Positions 44,056-51,854 are shown, counted from the stretch's first letter. The stretch is DNA of 64,000 bases from Stappia sp. (GCF_040110915.1 NZ_CP157793.1:3657001-3721000), one strand, 5' to 3'. The notes: a model not told the origin generated them from the sequence alone. Program-made: numbers and translations.

Positions 44056-44850
44056 TCAGGCGGCTTTCTGTTGTGTCTCGGCAAAGAACAGCGCCTGACT
44101 GATCAGCGCGCCGACGGTTTGCGGGTTGAACGGCTTGGTCACCAGATAGGCCGGCTCGGGCCGCTCGCCCGTCAACAGCCTCTCGGGGAAGGCCGTGACG
44201 AAGATGACGGGCACATCCACCGATTGCAAGATCTCGTTGACCGCATCGAGCCCCGAACTGCCGTCGGCGAGCTGGATATCGGCCAGGACGATGCCGGGCC
44301 GATCCTTCTCGAACAGGGCGGTGGCTTCGGTGTGGGTGCGCGCGATGCCCGTCACCCGATGCCCCAGGTCCTCGACCATCGTTTCGACGTCCATCGCGAT
44401 CAGCGGCTCATCCTCGATGATCAGCACGCTGGTGGCGACCTGGTTGGCGATGTCCTGCGATGCCGTCTCGATCAGATCGTCGAACGCCTCGACCGGCACG
44501 CGAAGAACCGCGGCGGCGTCCTCGCGGCCGAAGCCCTCGACGGAGGTCAGAAGAAACGCCTGACGCGGCAAGGGCGGGATGGCCTGCAGGTTGCTCTCCG
44601 CCCTGTCCAACTGCGTGGCGTCCGGCCGCTCGCGCGTCGGATCGACGTCCAGCGTCGACCACAGGGCGAGAAACGCCTGATAGAGCGCGACCTTCGTGTT
44701 CCCATGCTCGGGAAACATCGCCGGCTCGGCGATCAGCGCCTCCAGCAGGGCGGCGACATAGCGGTCGCCGGCCTGCTGCGATCCGCTCAACGCACGCGCA
44801 AACCGTCGCAGATAGGGAATATGAGGTGCGATCTGAGCGGCCAGCGGCAT
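44056..44850 (-). CDS. phyR: Response regulator PhyR (sigma-factor mimic + receiver)
   Basis: A 264-residue PhyR. Residues 1-135 mimic an ECF sigma factor (PYLRRFARALSGSQQAGDRYVAALLEAL; sigma-4-like LPRQAFLLTSVEGFGREDAAAVL). Residues 142-258 form the receiver, with Glu146/Asp147, phospho-acceptor Asp191 (IVLADIQL), Thr219 and Lys239 (TKPF). When phosphorylated it exposes the sigma-like half and sequesters NepR, freeing EcfG. The ATG at 44850 has GGAGGAAG upstream. An exact EcfG promoter lies before it, giving positive feedback, and the second nepR-like gene is divergent. A kinase gene follows on the same strand. Confidence 0.95.
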   Translation of the reverse strand: MPLAAQIAPHIPYLRRFARALSGSQQAGDRYVAALLEALIAEPAMFPEHGNTKVALYQAFLALWSTLDVDPTRERPDATQLDRAESNLQAIPPLPRQAFLLTSVEGFGREDAAAVLRVPVEAFDDLIETASQDIANQVATSVLIIEDEPLIAMDVETMVEDLGHRVTGIARTHTEATALFEKDRPGIVLADIQLADGSSGLDAVNEILQSVDVPVIFVTAFPERLLTGERPEPAYLVTKPFNPQTVGALISQALFFAETQQKAA

Positions 44851-44887
44851 ATGCTCTTCCTCCGGGACCAAGATGTTCAGCGTGTTG

Positions 44888-44912
44888 AACGCCAGGAACG
44901 GCGAGTGGTTCC
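44888..44912 (-). promoter_or_regulatory. EcfG-type promoter for phyR
   Basis: On the minus strand GGAAC-N16-CGTT, exact consensus, with the -10 ending 37 nt before the phyR ATG. Confidence 0.8.
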
Positions 44913-44920
44913 ATCGCAAC

Positions 44921-44945
44921 GGAACTTTTTTTGCCACGGCGCATT
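44921..44945 (+). promoter_or_regulatory. EcfG-type promoter (CATT variant) for the second nepR-like gene
   Basis: GGAAC-N16-CATT, back to back with the phyR promoter (8 bp apart). The same -10 variant as at nepR. Confidence 0.55.
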
Positions 44946-44996
44946 GCAGGGGTGATAATGGCTCAAGGCAGAGCGATGCTTCAAGGCACAGCGATA

Positions 44997-45185
44997 ATGA
45001 CGAAAAGCAGGCACGACACCCCGCGGAATGCCGACGCCCGCGCGCTGAGCGACAAGGCGGTCGAGCAGATCGGACGCAGACTTCGCGAAAGCTATGACGA
45101 AATGGTCAAGGCGCCGGTTCCCGACCGTTTCTCCGCCCTTCTGGACGAACTGGAAAAGGCGGACCGATCGGACAGGAGCGAATGA
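44997..45185 (+). CDS. Second NepR-like anti-sigma factor
   Basis: A 62-residue NepR paralogue. The core QIGRRLRESYDEMVKAPVPD plus RFSALLDELEKAD aligns residue by residue with the NepR core (IG-x-RL-x3-YDE-x-V-x2-PVP-x-RF-x2-LL-x2-L). The N-terminal arm is basic (MTKSRHDTPRNADAR). I chose the ATG at 44997, because the EcfG-like promoter would start transcription near 44953, leaving no leader for the in-frame ATG at 44958. It is divergent from phyR. It could be a second EcfG inhibitor, a buffer for PhyR or a partner of another EcfG paralogue elsewhere. The leader holds an 18-bp imperfect tandem repeat (44961-44995). Confidence 0.82.
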   Translation: MTKSRHDTPRNADARALSDKAVEQIGRRLRESYDEMVKAPVPDRFSALLDELEKADRSDRSE

Positions 45186-45199
45186 CCCGGGCTTCCCGG

Positions 45200-45610
45200 T
45201 CACACGGCCTGGCACAACCGGCCGTCCAGCGCGGTGCGAAACGCGCTGCGGAGATTGTCGGAGCTCACGGGTTTGGTCAAAACGAGGTCGGCTGCGCCGA
45301 GCCGGCGATCGGCATCGCCGACAGGATCGGTGGTCGTCACGATCACGAACGCGGCGCTCCGCGTCATCAGGTCCAGCAAATGGCGGGCGCCCTCATTGGC
45401 CGAGCGATAGTCGACAACGACGATATCGGCCGCGGAGTCCGGGCCCGTCCCCGCTTCCGGGCCAGACAGCAGCATCGCCCGGAGCGCGCCCTCGGGGCGC
45501 ATGACCGTCGCCCTGGCCGCGCCAAGATCGAGCGCCACCTGCTCGATATCGGCCGCGATCAGAGGCTTGTCCTCGATGATCAGCACAGTCCATTCGTTCC
45601 GCAACTGCAT
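45200..45610 (-). CDS. Single-domain response regulator
   Basis: A 136-residue stand-alone receiver. The acidic pocket is in VLIIEDKPLIAADIEQV, the phospho-acceptor Asp in IVVVDYRSANEG, the switch Thr in VIVTTTD, and the Lys in LTKPVSSDN. There is no output domain. Single-domain receivers encoded in general-stress loci commonly act as phosphate shuttles or sinks between HWE kinases and PhyR, which is the inference here. The sequence is closest in style to the PhyR receiver (IIEDEPLIAMD) rather than to CheY. It converges with the second nepR-like gene (14 bp apart) and is divergent from the Crp/Fnr gene. Confidence 0.87.
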   Translation of the reverse strand: MQLRNEWTVLIIEDKPLIAADIEQVALDLGAARATVMRPEGALRAMLLSGPEAGTGPDSAADIVVVDYRSANEGARHLLDLMTRSAAFVIVTTTDPVGDADRRLGAADLVLTKPVSSDNLRSAFRTALDGRLCQAV

Positions 45611-45716
45611 TTCTCCATGCCGGCCTCGGTGCCGAACCGGACTACCACCTCCCCCAGCCTCGGTCTTTTAACTATGACATCTCTCCAGCTTCCCGATACG
45701 CGATGACGAACACCCG

Positions 45717-46496
45717 ATGACGAAGCGGACACGTTCAGCACCCGACACCACGCCGCCGGCGCGCACGCGCGCCATATCCTGCGCGCAATGCCCATTGTGC
45801 GCGAGCGGCCACTTTCGGGCGTTCGAGTCGGCGGAACTGGATTTCGTGTCCGATTTCAAGCGGGGCGAATTGCTGGCCGAGGCGCGGTCGACCCTCTTTG
45901 TGGAGGGGGCCAACAGCCCGCACCTTTACACCGTCGTTTCCGGATGGGGGTTTCGCTACAAGACGCTCGAGGACGGGCGGCGGCAGATTCTCAATTACGT
46001 GATGCCAGGCGATTTCGTCGGTCTGCAGGCCTCGCTGTTCAACGCCATGCAGCATTCGGTGGAGTGCCTGTCGGACATGCAATTGTGCTGGTTCGACCGC
46101 GCGCGCTTGTCCGACCTCTATCGCAGCTTCCCGACACTCGGCTACGACATCACCTGGCTGGCGGCGCGCGAGGAACAGATACTCGAGGAACATCTCCTCA
46201 GCGTCGGGCGGCGCAATGCGCTCGAGCGGGCGGCCTATCTCTTGTCCTATCTGTTCGAGCGCGCCAGGGCGGTCGGCCTGTTCGCCGATGCACCGGAGAT
46301 CACGCCACTGACCCAACAGCATGTCGCCGACACGCTGGGCCTGTCGCTGGTGCACACCAACAAGACCTTGCGGCGGCTTCAGGACCAGAGGCTGATCCAG
46401 TGGCGCGAGCCGGGCTTCCGCATTCTCGATCCCGACAAACTCCGCGCCCTGTCCGGCTGGGACGGCCTTCCCGACCAGAAGCGCCCGTTCATCTGA
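45717..46496 (+). CDS. Crp/Fnr family transcriptional regulator
   Basis: A 259-residue Crp/Fnr regulator. The cyclic-nucleotide-binding-like barrel covers about residues 45-155 (ARSTLFVEGANSPHLYTVVSGWGF). The winged helix-turn-helix covers about 190-245, with recognition helix TQQHVADTLGLSLVHTNKTLRRLQ. An N-terminal cysteine cluster C-x2-C-x2-C (residues 22-28) and another Cys in VECLSD recall Fnr but do not match its C-x2-C-x5-C spacing, so oxygen sensing by an iron-sulfur cluster is uncertain. No EcfG site was found in front. The ribosome site is weak. It probably links another signal to the island. Confidence 0.87.
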   Translation: MTKRTRSAPDTTPPARTRAISCAQCPLCASGHFRAFESAELDFVSDFKRGELLAEARSTLFVEGANSPHLYTVVSGWGFRYKTLEDGRRQILNYVMPGDFVGLQASLFNAMQHSVECLSDMQLCWFDRARLSDLYRSFPTLGYDITWLAAREEQILEEHLLSVGRRNALERAAYLLSYLFERARAVGLFADAPEITPLTQQHVADTLGLSLVHTNKTLRRLQDQRLIQWREPGFRILDPDKLRALSGWDGLPDQKRPFI

Positions 46497-46514
46497 ACGC
46501 CTCGCGCAACAGGA

Positions 46515-46543
46515 AACACCGGCTGACGAAGCCAGCCGGTGTT
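46515..46543. terminator. Perfect 11-bp hairpin after the Crp/Fnr gene
   Basis: aacaccggctg, 7-nt loop, cagccggtgtt, 19 bp after the stop and between convergent genes. No T-run follows, so efficiency as an intrinsic terminator is doubtful. Confidence 0.5.
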
Positions 46544-46650
46544 CAAAGGGGCGATTGCTGATGATCCCGTCGTCGCCGGACATGCCCCGGACCGGGCCCC
46601 GCTCCAGATCTGGGCCAGGCCGGCCGAACGGACGGACCGTCCGCCTTTCG

Positions 46651-46848
46651 CTAGACCGTGCGGCGCCCGCCGCCCTTGGGGCCGAACAGGAACCAGATGA
46701 TCAGCCCGATGACCGGCAGGACGATGATCAGCACCGTCCACAAGGCCTTCGCGCCGGTCGAGGCGGAGGATTGAAAGATGCTGTAGATCGCCCATACCAC
46801 GACGATCAGCAGAATGAGGCCCAGCAGGCCGCCAACTTCGATACCCAT
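46651..46848 (-). CDS. PLDc_N (phospholipase D-nuclease N-terminal) small membrane protein
   Basis: A 65-residue membrane protein of the PLDc_N type: two hydrophobic helices (GGLLGLILLIVVVWAIYSIFQ and WTVLIIVLPVIGLIIWFLFG) with the conserved LP-x-x-G-x-x-x-W-x-x-FGPK ending. This domain precedes cardiolipin synthase/PLD catalytic domains but is often found alone. Here it follows dps by 4 bp on the same strand (ribosome site CGGAG) and lies close to a full PLD gene, so a relation to membrane lipids under stress is plausible. It is cotranscribed with dps. Confidence 0.85.
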   Translation of the reverse strand: MGIEVGGLLGLILLIVVVWAIYSIFQSSASTGAKALWTVLIIVLPVIGLIIWFLFGPKGGGRRTV

Positions 46849-46852
46849 TTGA

Positions 46853-47359
46853 TTACTCCGTGATCAGTGCGCGCCACATCCACACGACCTGCTCGTGATA
46901 GGTCATGCGCTCGATGAGCATGTCGTGGGTGACCAGATCGTCGTGTTTCTCCGCCATGTCGGCGGTGTCACGCATCTTGCGGATGGCCGCTTCATGGTCC
47001 GCGATCAGATCGGCGATCATATCGTGCGCCGATGTTGCCGGCGCGGCGGCGGAAACCACGGCCTTGCCCGGTCCGGCGGCGTCGGCGACGGGTGCCCTGT
47101 TGCCCAGGGCCCGAATACGCTCGGCGATGGTGTCGGTCGCCTCGAACAGATTTCCATATTGGTCTTCGGTCATGGTGTGGACCGCGTGAAACAGCGGACC
47201 GACCACATTCCAGTGATAGATGTGGGTCTTGATGACCAGCACATAGGTGTCGGTCAGAATGGCCGAGAGCGCCTCGGAAATCCGCTGCCGGGCATCGTCA
47301 TCGATGCCCGTCGCGACAGCTTCCTCGGTCAGCTTCGGCTTGAGGACGGATTGCGTCAT
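46853..47359 (-). CDS. dps: Dps family DNA-binding / ferritin-like protein
   Basis: A 168-residue Dps protein that stores iron with peroxide as oxidant and protects DNA in stress. The ferroxidase ligands lie in VIKTHIYHWNVVGPLFHAVHTM (His) and DQYGNLFEATDTIAERI (Asp/Glu). The helices after residue 100 (HDMIADLIADHEAAIRKMRD) complete the four-helix bundle, and a hydrophilic N-terminal tail precedes it. ATG 47359 has AAAGGAG upstream; the frame is open to 47452. It is driven by an exact EcfG promoter 125 nt upstream. The PLDc_N gene follows directly. Dps is a classic EcfG target in Alphaproteobacteria. Confidence 0.92.
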   Translation of the reverse strand: MTQSVLKPKLTEEAVATGIDDDARQRISEALSAILTDTYVLVIKTHIYHWNVVGPLFHAVHTMTEDQYGNLFEATDTIAERIRALGNRAPVADAAGPGKAVVSAAAPATSAHDMIADLIADHEAAIRKMRDTADMAEKHDDLVTHDMLIERMTYHEQVVWMWRALITE

Positions 47360-47483
47360 TTCGCGGCTCCTTTCGTGGATCCTGTCGGTCAGGGGCGGAG
47401 CGGACGCCGAAAGGCGCTCTCTCGCCGAGCCGGCGGTCGCGTCGCTGGTCACGTCGTCTCCGCCGCGCTCTCGGGTCGAAGGA

Positions 47484-47508
47484 GAAACGCGCAGGGATGC
47501 AAAACGTT
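47484..47508 (-). promoter_or_regulatory. EcfG-type promoter for dps
   Basis: On the minus strand GGAAC-N16-CGTT, exact consensus, in the gap between the phospholipase D gene and dps, 124 nt before the dps ATG. Confidence 0.78.
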
Positions 47509-47512
47509 CCGC

Positions 47513-49141
47513 TCAAACCAGCTCTTCGGGCAGGAAAAGGTGCCTCTTGGCGAAGCGCATGGTCCTTTCCAGCGGAAAGGGCACGACGCCGATCTTCGCC
47601 GTCCACCGCCCGGCCTCGCGTCGCAGACGCGCCTGCGCGCGCCATGTCGTCATGCAGGCGGCGGGATCCGCGACCGGATCCAGCCCGGTCGCGGCTTCGC
47701 CGAGGTGGGCCTGCCACAGATCCGCGCGCAGGCTCCCGGCGAATGCGGCGTCGGTCACGACGATCCCGGCCTCGACATCCCAATGCATCGAGCGGGCATT
47801 GAGATTGGCGGAGGAGACGATTGCCTTCGCATCGTCGGCCACCATCAGCTTGGAGTGAATGTAGACCATGGCCTTGCCATGCAGGGCATCGCGCTCATGG
47901 CGCTCGGCGCGATCGCGTTCATTGGTCAGCGAGAACGCACCGACGCGCTCCGGGTAAGCAGCGTAGAGCCTGTTCAGCGCCCGCATCTGAAGCCATTCGC
48001 CATAGCGCTGGGTCCCCGTCGCCGCTCCGTCATAGGCGACCACGTCGGGCGCGCCGGGCAGCAGCATGATCACATGCAGCCCCCGATTCCGCTCAAGCGC
48101 CGCCAGCAGCGCGTTGCGGATGGCCGAAGAGCGGAAGAATTGCGTTTCGACATAAAGCAGGTGACGCGCCTCTTTGATCAAATCCAGATGCGCCCTTTCC
48201 AGCTGCCGGACATCGGTCCTGGGGCCGAAGCGCAACGGGTTTGTCCCGGGCCTGGCATGCGTCACCGCGACCCTGATCGACTCGCCAGAACCTGCGGTCC
48301 TCTCACCATGACCGCCCGGCGGCGAAGACGCCCCGCCGCCGTGCCGGCGACGGCCGGTCTCGACCGGCGTGACGGGGAAGCCGGGATTCATCTGCCGGAA
48401 CCGGGCGCCGTAGCTGTGCCCGTGGCGTTGCACCGCCGTCCAGCACCTGTCGAAATGCGCCCGCAAATCGCGCAAGGCCGGACCGTCGAACACGACGCTG
48501 ACATCGTGCCAGGTCTTTTCGGCATCGCGGCGATGGGCGGGGTCGTCGTAGCGGCGTTCGTCAATGTCGAGCCCCCCGATAACGGCCCGCCTGCCATCCA
48601 CGATCATGAACTTCTGGTGCAGCGTCTGGGTGTCGTTGCGGACCGGAGGCCACCAGCGGATCGCCTTGCCCGTTCGAAAGTCCACGAGACCGGGCGGCAG
48701 GGCCCGCCCCCTGCCCGCGAAATCCTCGACCGCCTTACGGATCATCGCCCGCACCTTCGGCCAGGCGGCGACCCGCAACACCATTCCGGATTGACCGCCG
48801 GGTGTCGCGACGAGCAGGTGCAGCCGCGCGCGCGCCTCTTCCGGCAGGCCGTCCAGCGCATCGCCGAAAAGCGCGATGCGTTCCCAGACACTGGCATGCA
48901 TGTCCGCCGCGCCGACCGGATCGAAGTCGTTGACGAGCATACGGACTTCGACACCCCGGCGCAGGGCGTCGGCGATCAATCCGCCCCAGTCGACGATCGT
49001 TTTCTCATGGGCGCGGCGGCTGCGTGTTTTCGTGCGCGGCGAGAAGACATGCAGCGCGACGTCGAGCGAGCTGCCGGCGCCCAGCACCAGATCTTCCATC
49101 ACGGGAAAGGCATCGTCGGCGGTGATCAGGTGACGCAGCAT
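47513..49141 (-). CDS. Phospholipase D family protein with two HKD motifs
   Basis: A 542-residue phospholipase D/cardiolipin-synthase superfamily enzyme with two complete HKD motifs: H175-x-K177-x4-D182 (LHQKFMIVDG) and H429-x-K431-x4-D436 (IHSKLMVADD), each followed by the usual G/S-N segment. It has no membrane helix, so it is a soluble or peripheral PLD acting on phospholipids. A Gly/Arg-rich linker (about residues 262-290) separates the halves. I chose the ATG at 49141, since the EcfG-like promoter (49193-49217) lies between it and the far upstream end of the open frame (49447). It precedes dps. Confidence 0.87.
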   Translation of the reverse strand: MLRHLITADDAFPVMEDLVLGAGSSLDVALHVFSPRTKTRSRRAHEKTIVDWGGLIADALRRGVEVRMLVNDFDPVGAADMHASVWERIALFGDALDGLPEEARARLHLLVATPGGQSGMVLRVAAWPKVRAMIRKAVEDFAGRGRALPPGLVDFRTGKAIRWWPPVRNDTQTLHQKFMIVDGRRAVIGGLDIDERRYDDPAHRRDAEKTWHDVSVVFDGPALRDLRAHFDRCWTAVQRHGHSYGARFRQMNPGFPVTPVETGRRRHGGGASSPPGGHGERTAGSGESIRVAVTHARPGTNPLRFGPRTDVRQLERAHLDLIKEARHLLYVETQFFRSSAIRNALLAALERNRGLHVIMLLPGAPDVVAYDGAATGTQRYGEWLQMRALNRLYAAYPERVGAFSLTNERDRAERHERDALHGKAMVYIHSKLMVADDAKAIVSSANLNARSMHWDVEAGIVVTDAAFAGSLRADLWQAHLGEAATGLDPVADPAACMTTWRAQARLRREAGRWTAKIGVVPFPLERTMRFAKRHLFLPEELV

Positions 49142-49192
49142 CGCAATCCGGGCACGCTCTTGCCCTAAAGTTGGCTTATCAACAGCATGTGC

Positions 49193-49217
49193 TACGCTTG
49201 ATTGCAACTTTTGTTCC
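49193..49217 (-). promoter_or_regulatory. EcfG-type promoter (CGTA variant) for the phospholipase D gene
   Basis: On the minus strand GGAAC-N16-CGTA, one mismatch in the -10, ending 51 nt before the ATG at 49141. Its -35 lies inside a 22-bp tandem repeat. Confidence 0.55.
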
Positions 49218-49274
49218 ACAATACCGCAGCTTCTGTTCCACAATGCCGCAGCTTCTGTTTCAAGATGCCGAATG
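49209..49274. repeat. 22-bp tandem repeat carrying the -35 element
   Basis: Three units: ttttgttccacaataccgca-gc, ttctgttccacaatgccgca-gc and the decayed ttctgtttcaagatgccgaa-tg. The first two each contain GTTCC, the minus-strand reading of the EcfG -35 GGAAC. Confidence 0.85.
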
Positions 49275-49316
49275 GCATGTCTCGCTTTGGCGTAGAGCGT
49301 TGTCGGGGTAAGTGCA

Positions 49317-50405
49317 GTGCCGTCTTGTGACGACGAAGAAACGGATGCCAAGGTGCCGCTGCCGCACCTCATGCGCGCCGGCCCGACGCCCGTCTCGGGC
49401 CGCGAACCCTCCCGGACATTCCGCGAGATGTCGGCCCACCTGCGCAAGACGCTGGCCCTGCGCTACACCGGGTTTTTCAGCTGGGCATGGGACATCCGCT
49501 CCGACACCGTCGACGCCGACCCGGATCTGGCACGGCTGTTCGACATGCCCGACCATCGCCAGACGATCACGAGCGCCGACATTCGCGCGCGCATGCATGC
49601 CGCCGACCGGCCGCGCATGGATGCCGCCATGGCCCGGACGATCGCCACCGGCGCCCCCTGCGACGAACGGTTTCGCATTGTCGATCGCGAGGGCACCGTG
49701 CGCTGGCTACGCGGGATCTGCGAAGTTCATGAAAGCGACGCCGATGGCACCGCCTCCGTGATCGTCGGCTTGAACATGGACATCACCGATCAGGTCGCGG
49801 GCGAGGAGCGCATGCTCGCCATTGTCGGCGAAATGCGCCACCGCATCCGCAACTCTCTGGCCATGGTCAACTCTCTGGTTGCCGCGACCGCCCGGGAAAC
49901 CGAGGATGTCGCCGAATATGCCGACAAACTGCGCGGCCGGATCGACGCGCTGGCGGCCGCGCAACGGGCCATCGGCAACACGGACGACGTCAATCTGGTC
50001 AGCCTCGGCGAAGCCGTGCATGGCGCCCTGGCGCCTTTCGTCGGGACCGCCAGCTGGGGCCACCGGATCAGGATCGACGTCTGCGATCTTCCGGTCCCCC
50101 CGTCGCTCGGCCAGGCCATCGCGTTGACCGTCTACGAGTTCGCGACAAACGCGATCAAGCATGGCGCGCTGTCCTTCGACGACGGCACGATCGATGTCAC
50201 GGCCGGCCTGTCCGACGATCGCCGCCTGCTCGAACTGGAATGGTCGGAGTGTCACGCCGGCCGTCAGACTCGGCCGCCTTCGGGCAGTTCGGGCTTCGGG
50301 ACCCAATTGGTCGACCGCCTGATCCGCGCCGAGAACGGCGAGATCGAGCGCACGCTCGATTGCGGCATGTACCGGGCGAACCTGCGGTTCCAGCTCACCG
50401 GGTAG
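49317..50405 (+). CDS. Second PAS-HWE sensor histidine kinase
   Basis: A 362-residue soluble kinase starting with GTG (GGGGTAA nearby). A PAS domain covers about residues 45-160 (TGFFSWAWDIRSDTVDADPD ... ASVIVGLNMDITDQ), followed by an HWE dimerisation domain with His 175 in GEMRHRIRNSLAMVNSLV. The ATPase domain has the N-box EFATNAIKHGAL, the HWE-type W-S-E in LELEWSECHAG and the G-box SGFGTQLVDRLI. It has the same layout as the kinase at 42.9 kb but is clearly diverged. It is divergent from the PLD gene and has no obvious EcfG promoter. Likely a PhyR input or phosphatase. Confidence 0.88.
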   Translation: MPSCDDEETDAKVPLPHLMRAGPTPVSGREPSRTFREMSAHLRKTLALRYTGFFSWAWDIRSDTVDADPDLARLFDMPDHRQTITSADIRARMHAADRPRMDAAMARTIATGAPCDERFRIVDREGTVRWLRGICEVHESDADGTASVIVGLNMDITDQVAGEERMLAIVGEMRHRIRNSLAMVNSLVAATARETEDVAEYADKLRGRIDALAAAQRAIGNTDDVNLVSLGEAVHGALAPFVGTASWGHRIRIDVCDLPVPPSLGQAIALTVYEFATNAIKHGALSFDDGTIDVTAGLSDDRRLLELEWSECHAGRQTRPPSGSSGFGTQLVDRLIRAENGEIERTLDCGMYRANLRFQLTG

Positions 50406-50452
50406 AACGGCACCGGCGCCTGCCATCGACCTCGGTCGTCAAGGCCCGCCTC

Positions 50453-50485
50453 GGCCTCGCGGACCGGCCTCGCGGACCGGCCTCG
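50453..50485. repeat. 13-bp tandem repeat
   Basis: ggcctcgcggacc twice in tandem, then a partial third copy. It lies in the 311-bp gap after the second kinase. Apart from this and the promoter at 50633, the gap shows nothing recognisable. Confidence 0.8.
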
Positions 50486-50632
50486 CGAGATGGCATCGCG
50501 GGGCCGTCCCGCGCGGGACGGCGGTCGTTTTCCCACGCCGCGCGGGCTCGACGCGGACCGCACCCTCCGCGGTTCATGGCATCGCGCCCGGGCCGATTTC
50601 CGCCGCCGGGTCACGTCGCCCGGTTGCATCGG

Positions 50633-50657
50633 GGAACCTTCCCGGCCTGCCGGCGTT
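50633..50657 (+). promoter_or_regulatory. EcfG-type promoter for the AI-2E family transporter gene
   Basis: GGAAC-N16-CGTT, exact consensus, 59 nt before the ATG. Confidence 0.76.
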
Positions 50658-50716
50658 TCCAGGAGGTCATTCCACACTCTGTCTTGTAGGGGGCCGCCTC
50701 AGGGGCGTGACCACGC

Positions 50717-51820
50717 ATGCTCGCATTCGACGGCTGGCTGTTTCGATCCCTCGCGACACTGGCATTGCTCATCGCGCTGGTCTCCGCGCTCAGTCTGGCG
50801 CAATCGATCTTCATTCCCGTCTTCATCGCCTTGTTCCTGGCGATCCTGCTGCACCTGCCGCTGAACGCGATGGAGCGCGCGGGCGTTCCGCGCATCTTCG
50901 CCGCGCTGGCCTTGAGCCTGATCGTGGCGCTCGCGGTGGCGATGCTGGCCTTCTTCCTGTCAGGCCCGATCCAGTCGCTTGCCGAAAACTACCCGGACAT
51001 GATCCGGCAGCTGCGCTACAAGTTGCTGGTCTTGCAATCTTCCCTGCGGCAGGCGCAGGAAGTCGGCCAGGAGCTTTCCGCGGTCAGCGAGCAGGTCGGT
51101 CAGGCCCTCGAGGACGATGTGGCGGAGAAGGTCGTCGTCCGGGACTCCAATCTGCTTGTGAGCGCCGCGTCCGGATTTGCCTCGGGCGTGACAACCGTCG
51201 CGATCACCTTGACCATATCCGGCTTTATTCTCGCGATGCGCCGGCCATTCCTGATCATCACGACGATTCCGCATGGAGACATGGCCGGCAAGTTGCGTGC
51301 CGCGCGCGTCTGGAAGGCGGTGGAAGCGCAAGTCAGCCATTATCTTCTGGTGACGACGCTGATCAACATCGCCCTTGGGGTCGTCGTCGGCCTGGTCCTG
51401 TGGCAGCTCGGCGTGCCGATGCCGATCTTCTGGGGCGCGGTTGTCGCCTTCCTCAACTACATGCCGTTCGTCGGACCCACCATCGGCGTGCTGCTGCTTC
51501 TCGCCGTGTCGATCGTGCAGTTCGACACGATCTGGCAAATGCTGGTTCCCGCGGCGGCCTATATGGCCATCAATCTCGTCGAGGCGAATTTCGTCACCCC
51601 CAATCTGGTCGGCCGACGCACCAATATCGCTCCGCTCGCCATCATTCTGGCGCTGATGTTCTGGGGCTGGATCTGGGGCTTTGCCGGGCTTTTCCTCTCG
51701 GTGCCCCTGCTCGTCGTGCTCAAGGCAACGTCGGCACGGATCGACAGCCTCGCGACCGTCAACCGCATGCTGACACCGCGATCGCGCCATGGCGGTCGCC
51801 CCGCCAGGGAACCAATCTGA
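50717..51820 (+). CDS. AI-2E/PerM family membrane transporter
   Basis: A 367-residue AI-2 exporter (PerM/TqsA) family protein with about eight membrane helices and the family's soluble alpha-helical excursion (residues 85-145: SLAENYPDMIRQLRYKLLVL ... VGQALEDDV). Signatures include FIPVFIALFLAILLHLPLN, HYLLVTTLINIALGVVVGLVLW and FLNYMPFVGPTIGVLLLL followed by PAAAYMAINLVEANFVTPNL. The family covers autoinducer export, Na/H exchange and unknown functions; nothing here identifies the substrate. It has an exact EcfG promoter. The next gene has its own promoter overlapping the 3' end. Confidence 0.88.
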   Translation: MLAFDGWLFRSLATLALLIALVSALSLAQSIFIPVFIALFLAILLHLPLNAMERAGVPRIFAALALSLIVALAVAMLAFFLSGPIQSLAENYPDMIRQLRYKLLVLQSSLRQAQEVGQELSAVSEQVGQALEDDVAEKVVVRDSNLLVSAASGFASGVTTVAITLTISGFILAMRRPFLIITTIPHGDMAGKLRAARVWKAVEAQVSHYLLVTTLINIALGVVVGLVLWQLGVPMPIFWGAVVAFLNYMPFVGPTIGVLLLLAVSIVQFDTIWQMLVPAAAYMAINLVEANFVTPNLVGRRTNIAPLAIILALMFWGWIWGFAGLFLSVPLLVVLKATSARIDSLATVNRMLTPRSRHGGRPAREPI

Positions 51821-51832
51821 CCCCGGCGCGTT
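51808..51832 (+). promoter_or_regulatory. EcfG-type promoter for the DUF883 gene
   Basis: GGAAC-N16-CGTT, exact consensus, straddling the stop codon of the upstream transporter gene. The -10 ends 22 nt before the ATG. Confidence 0.78.
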
Positions 51833-51854
51833 GGACCGGCGGAAGGAGATCAAA

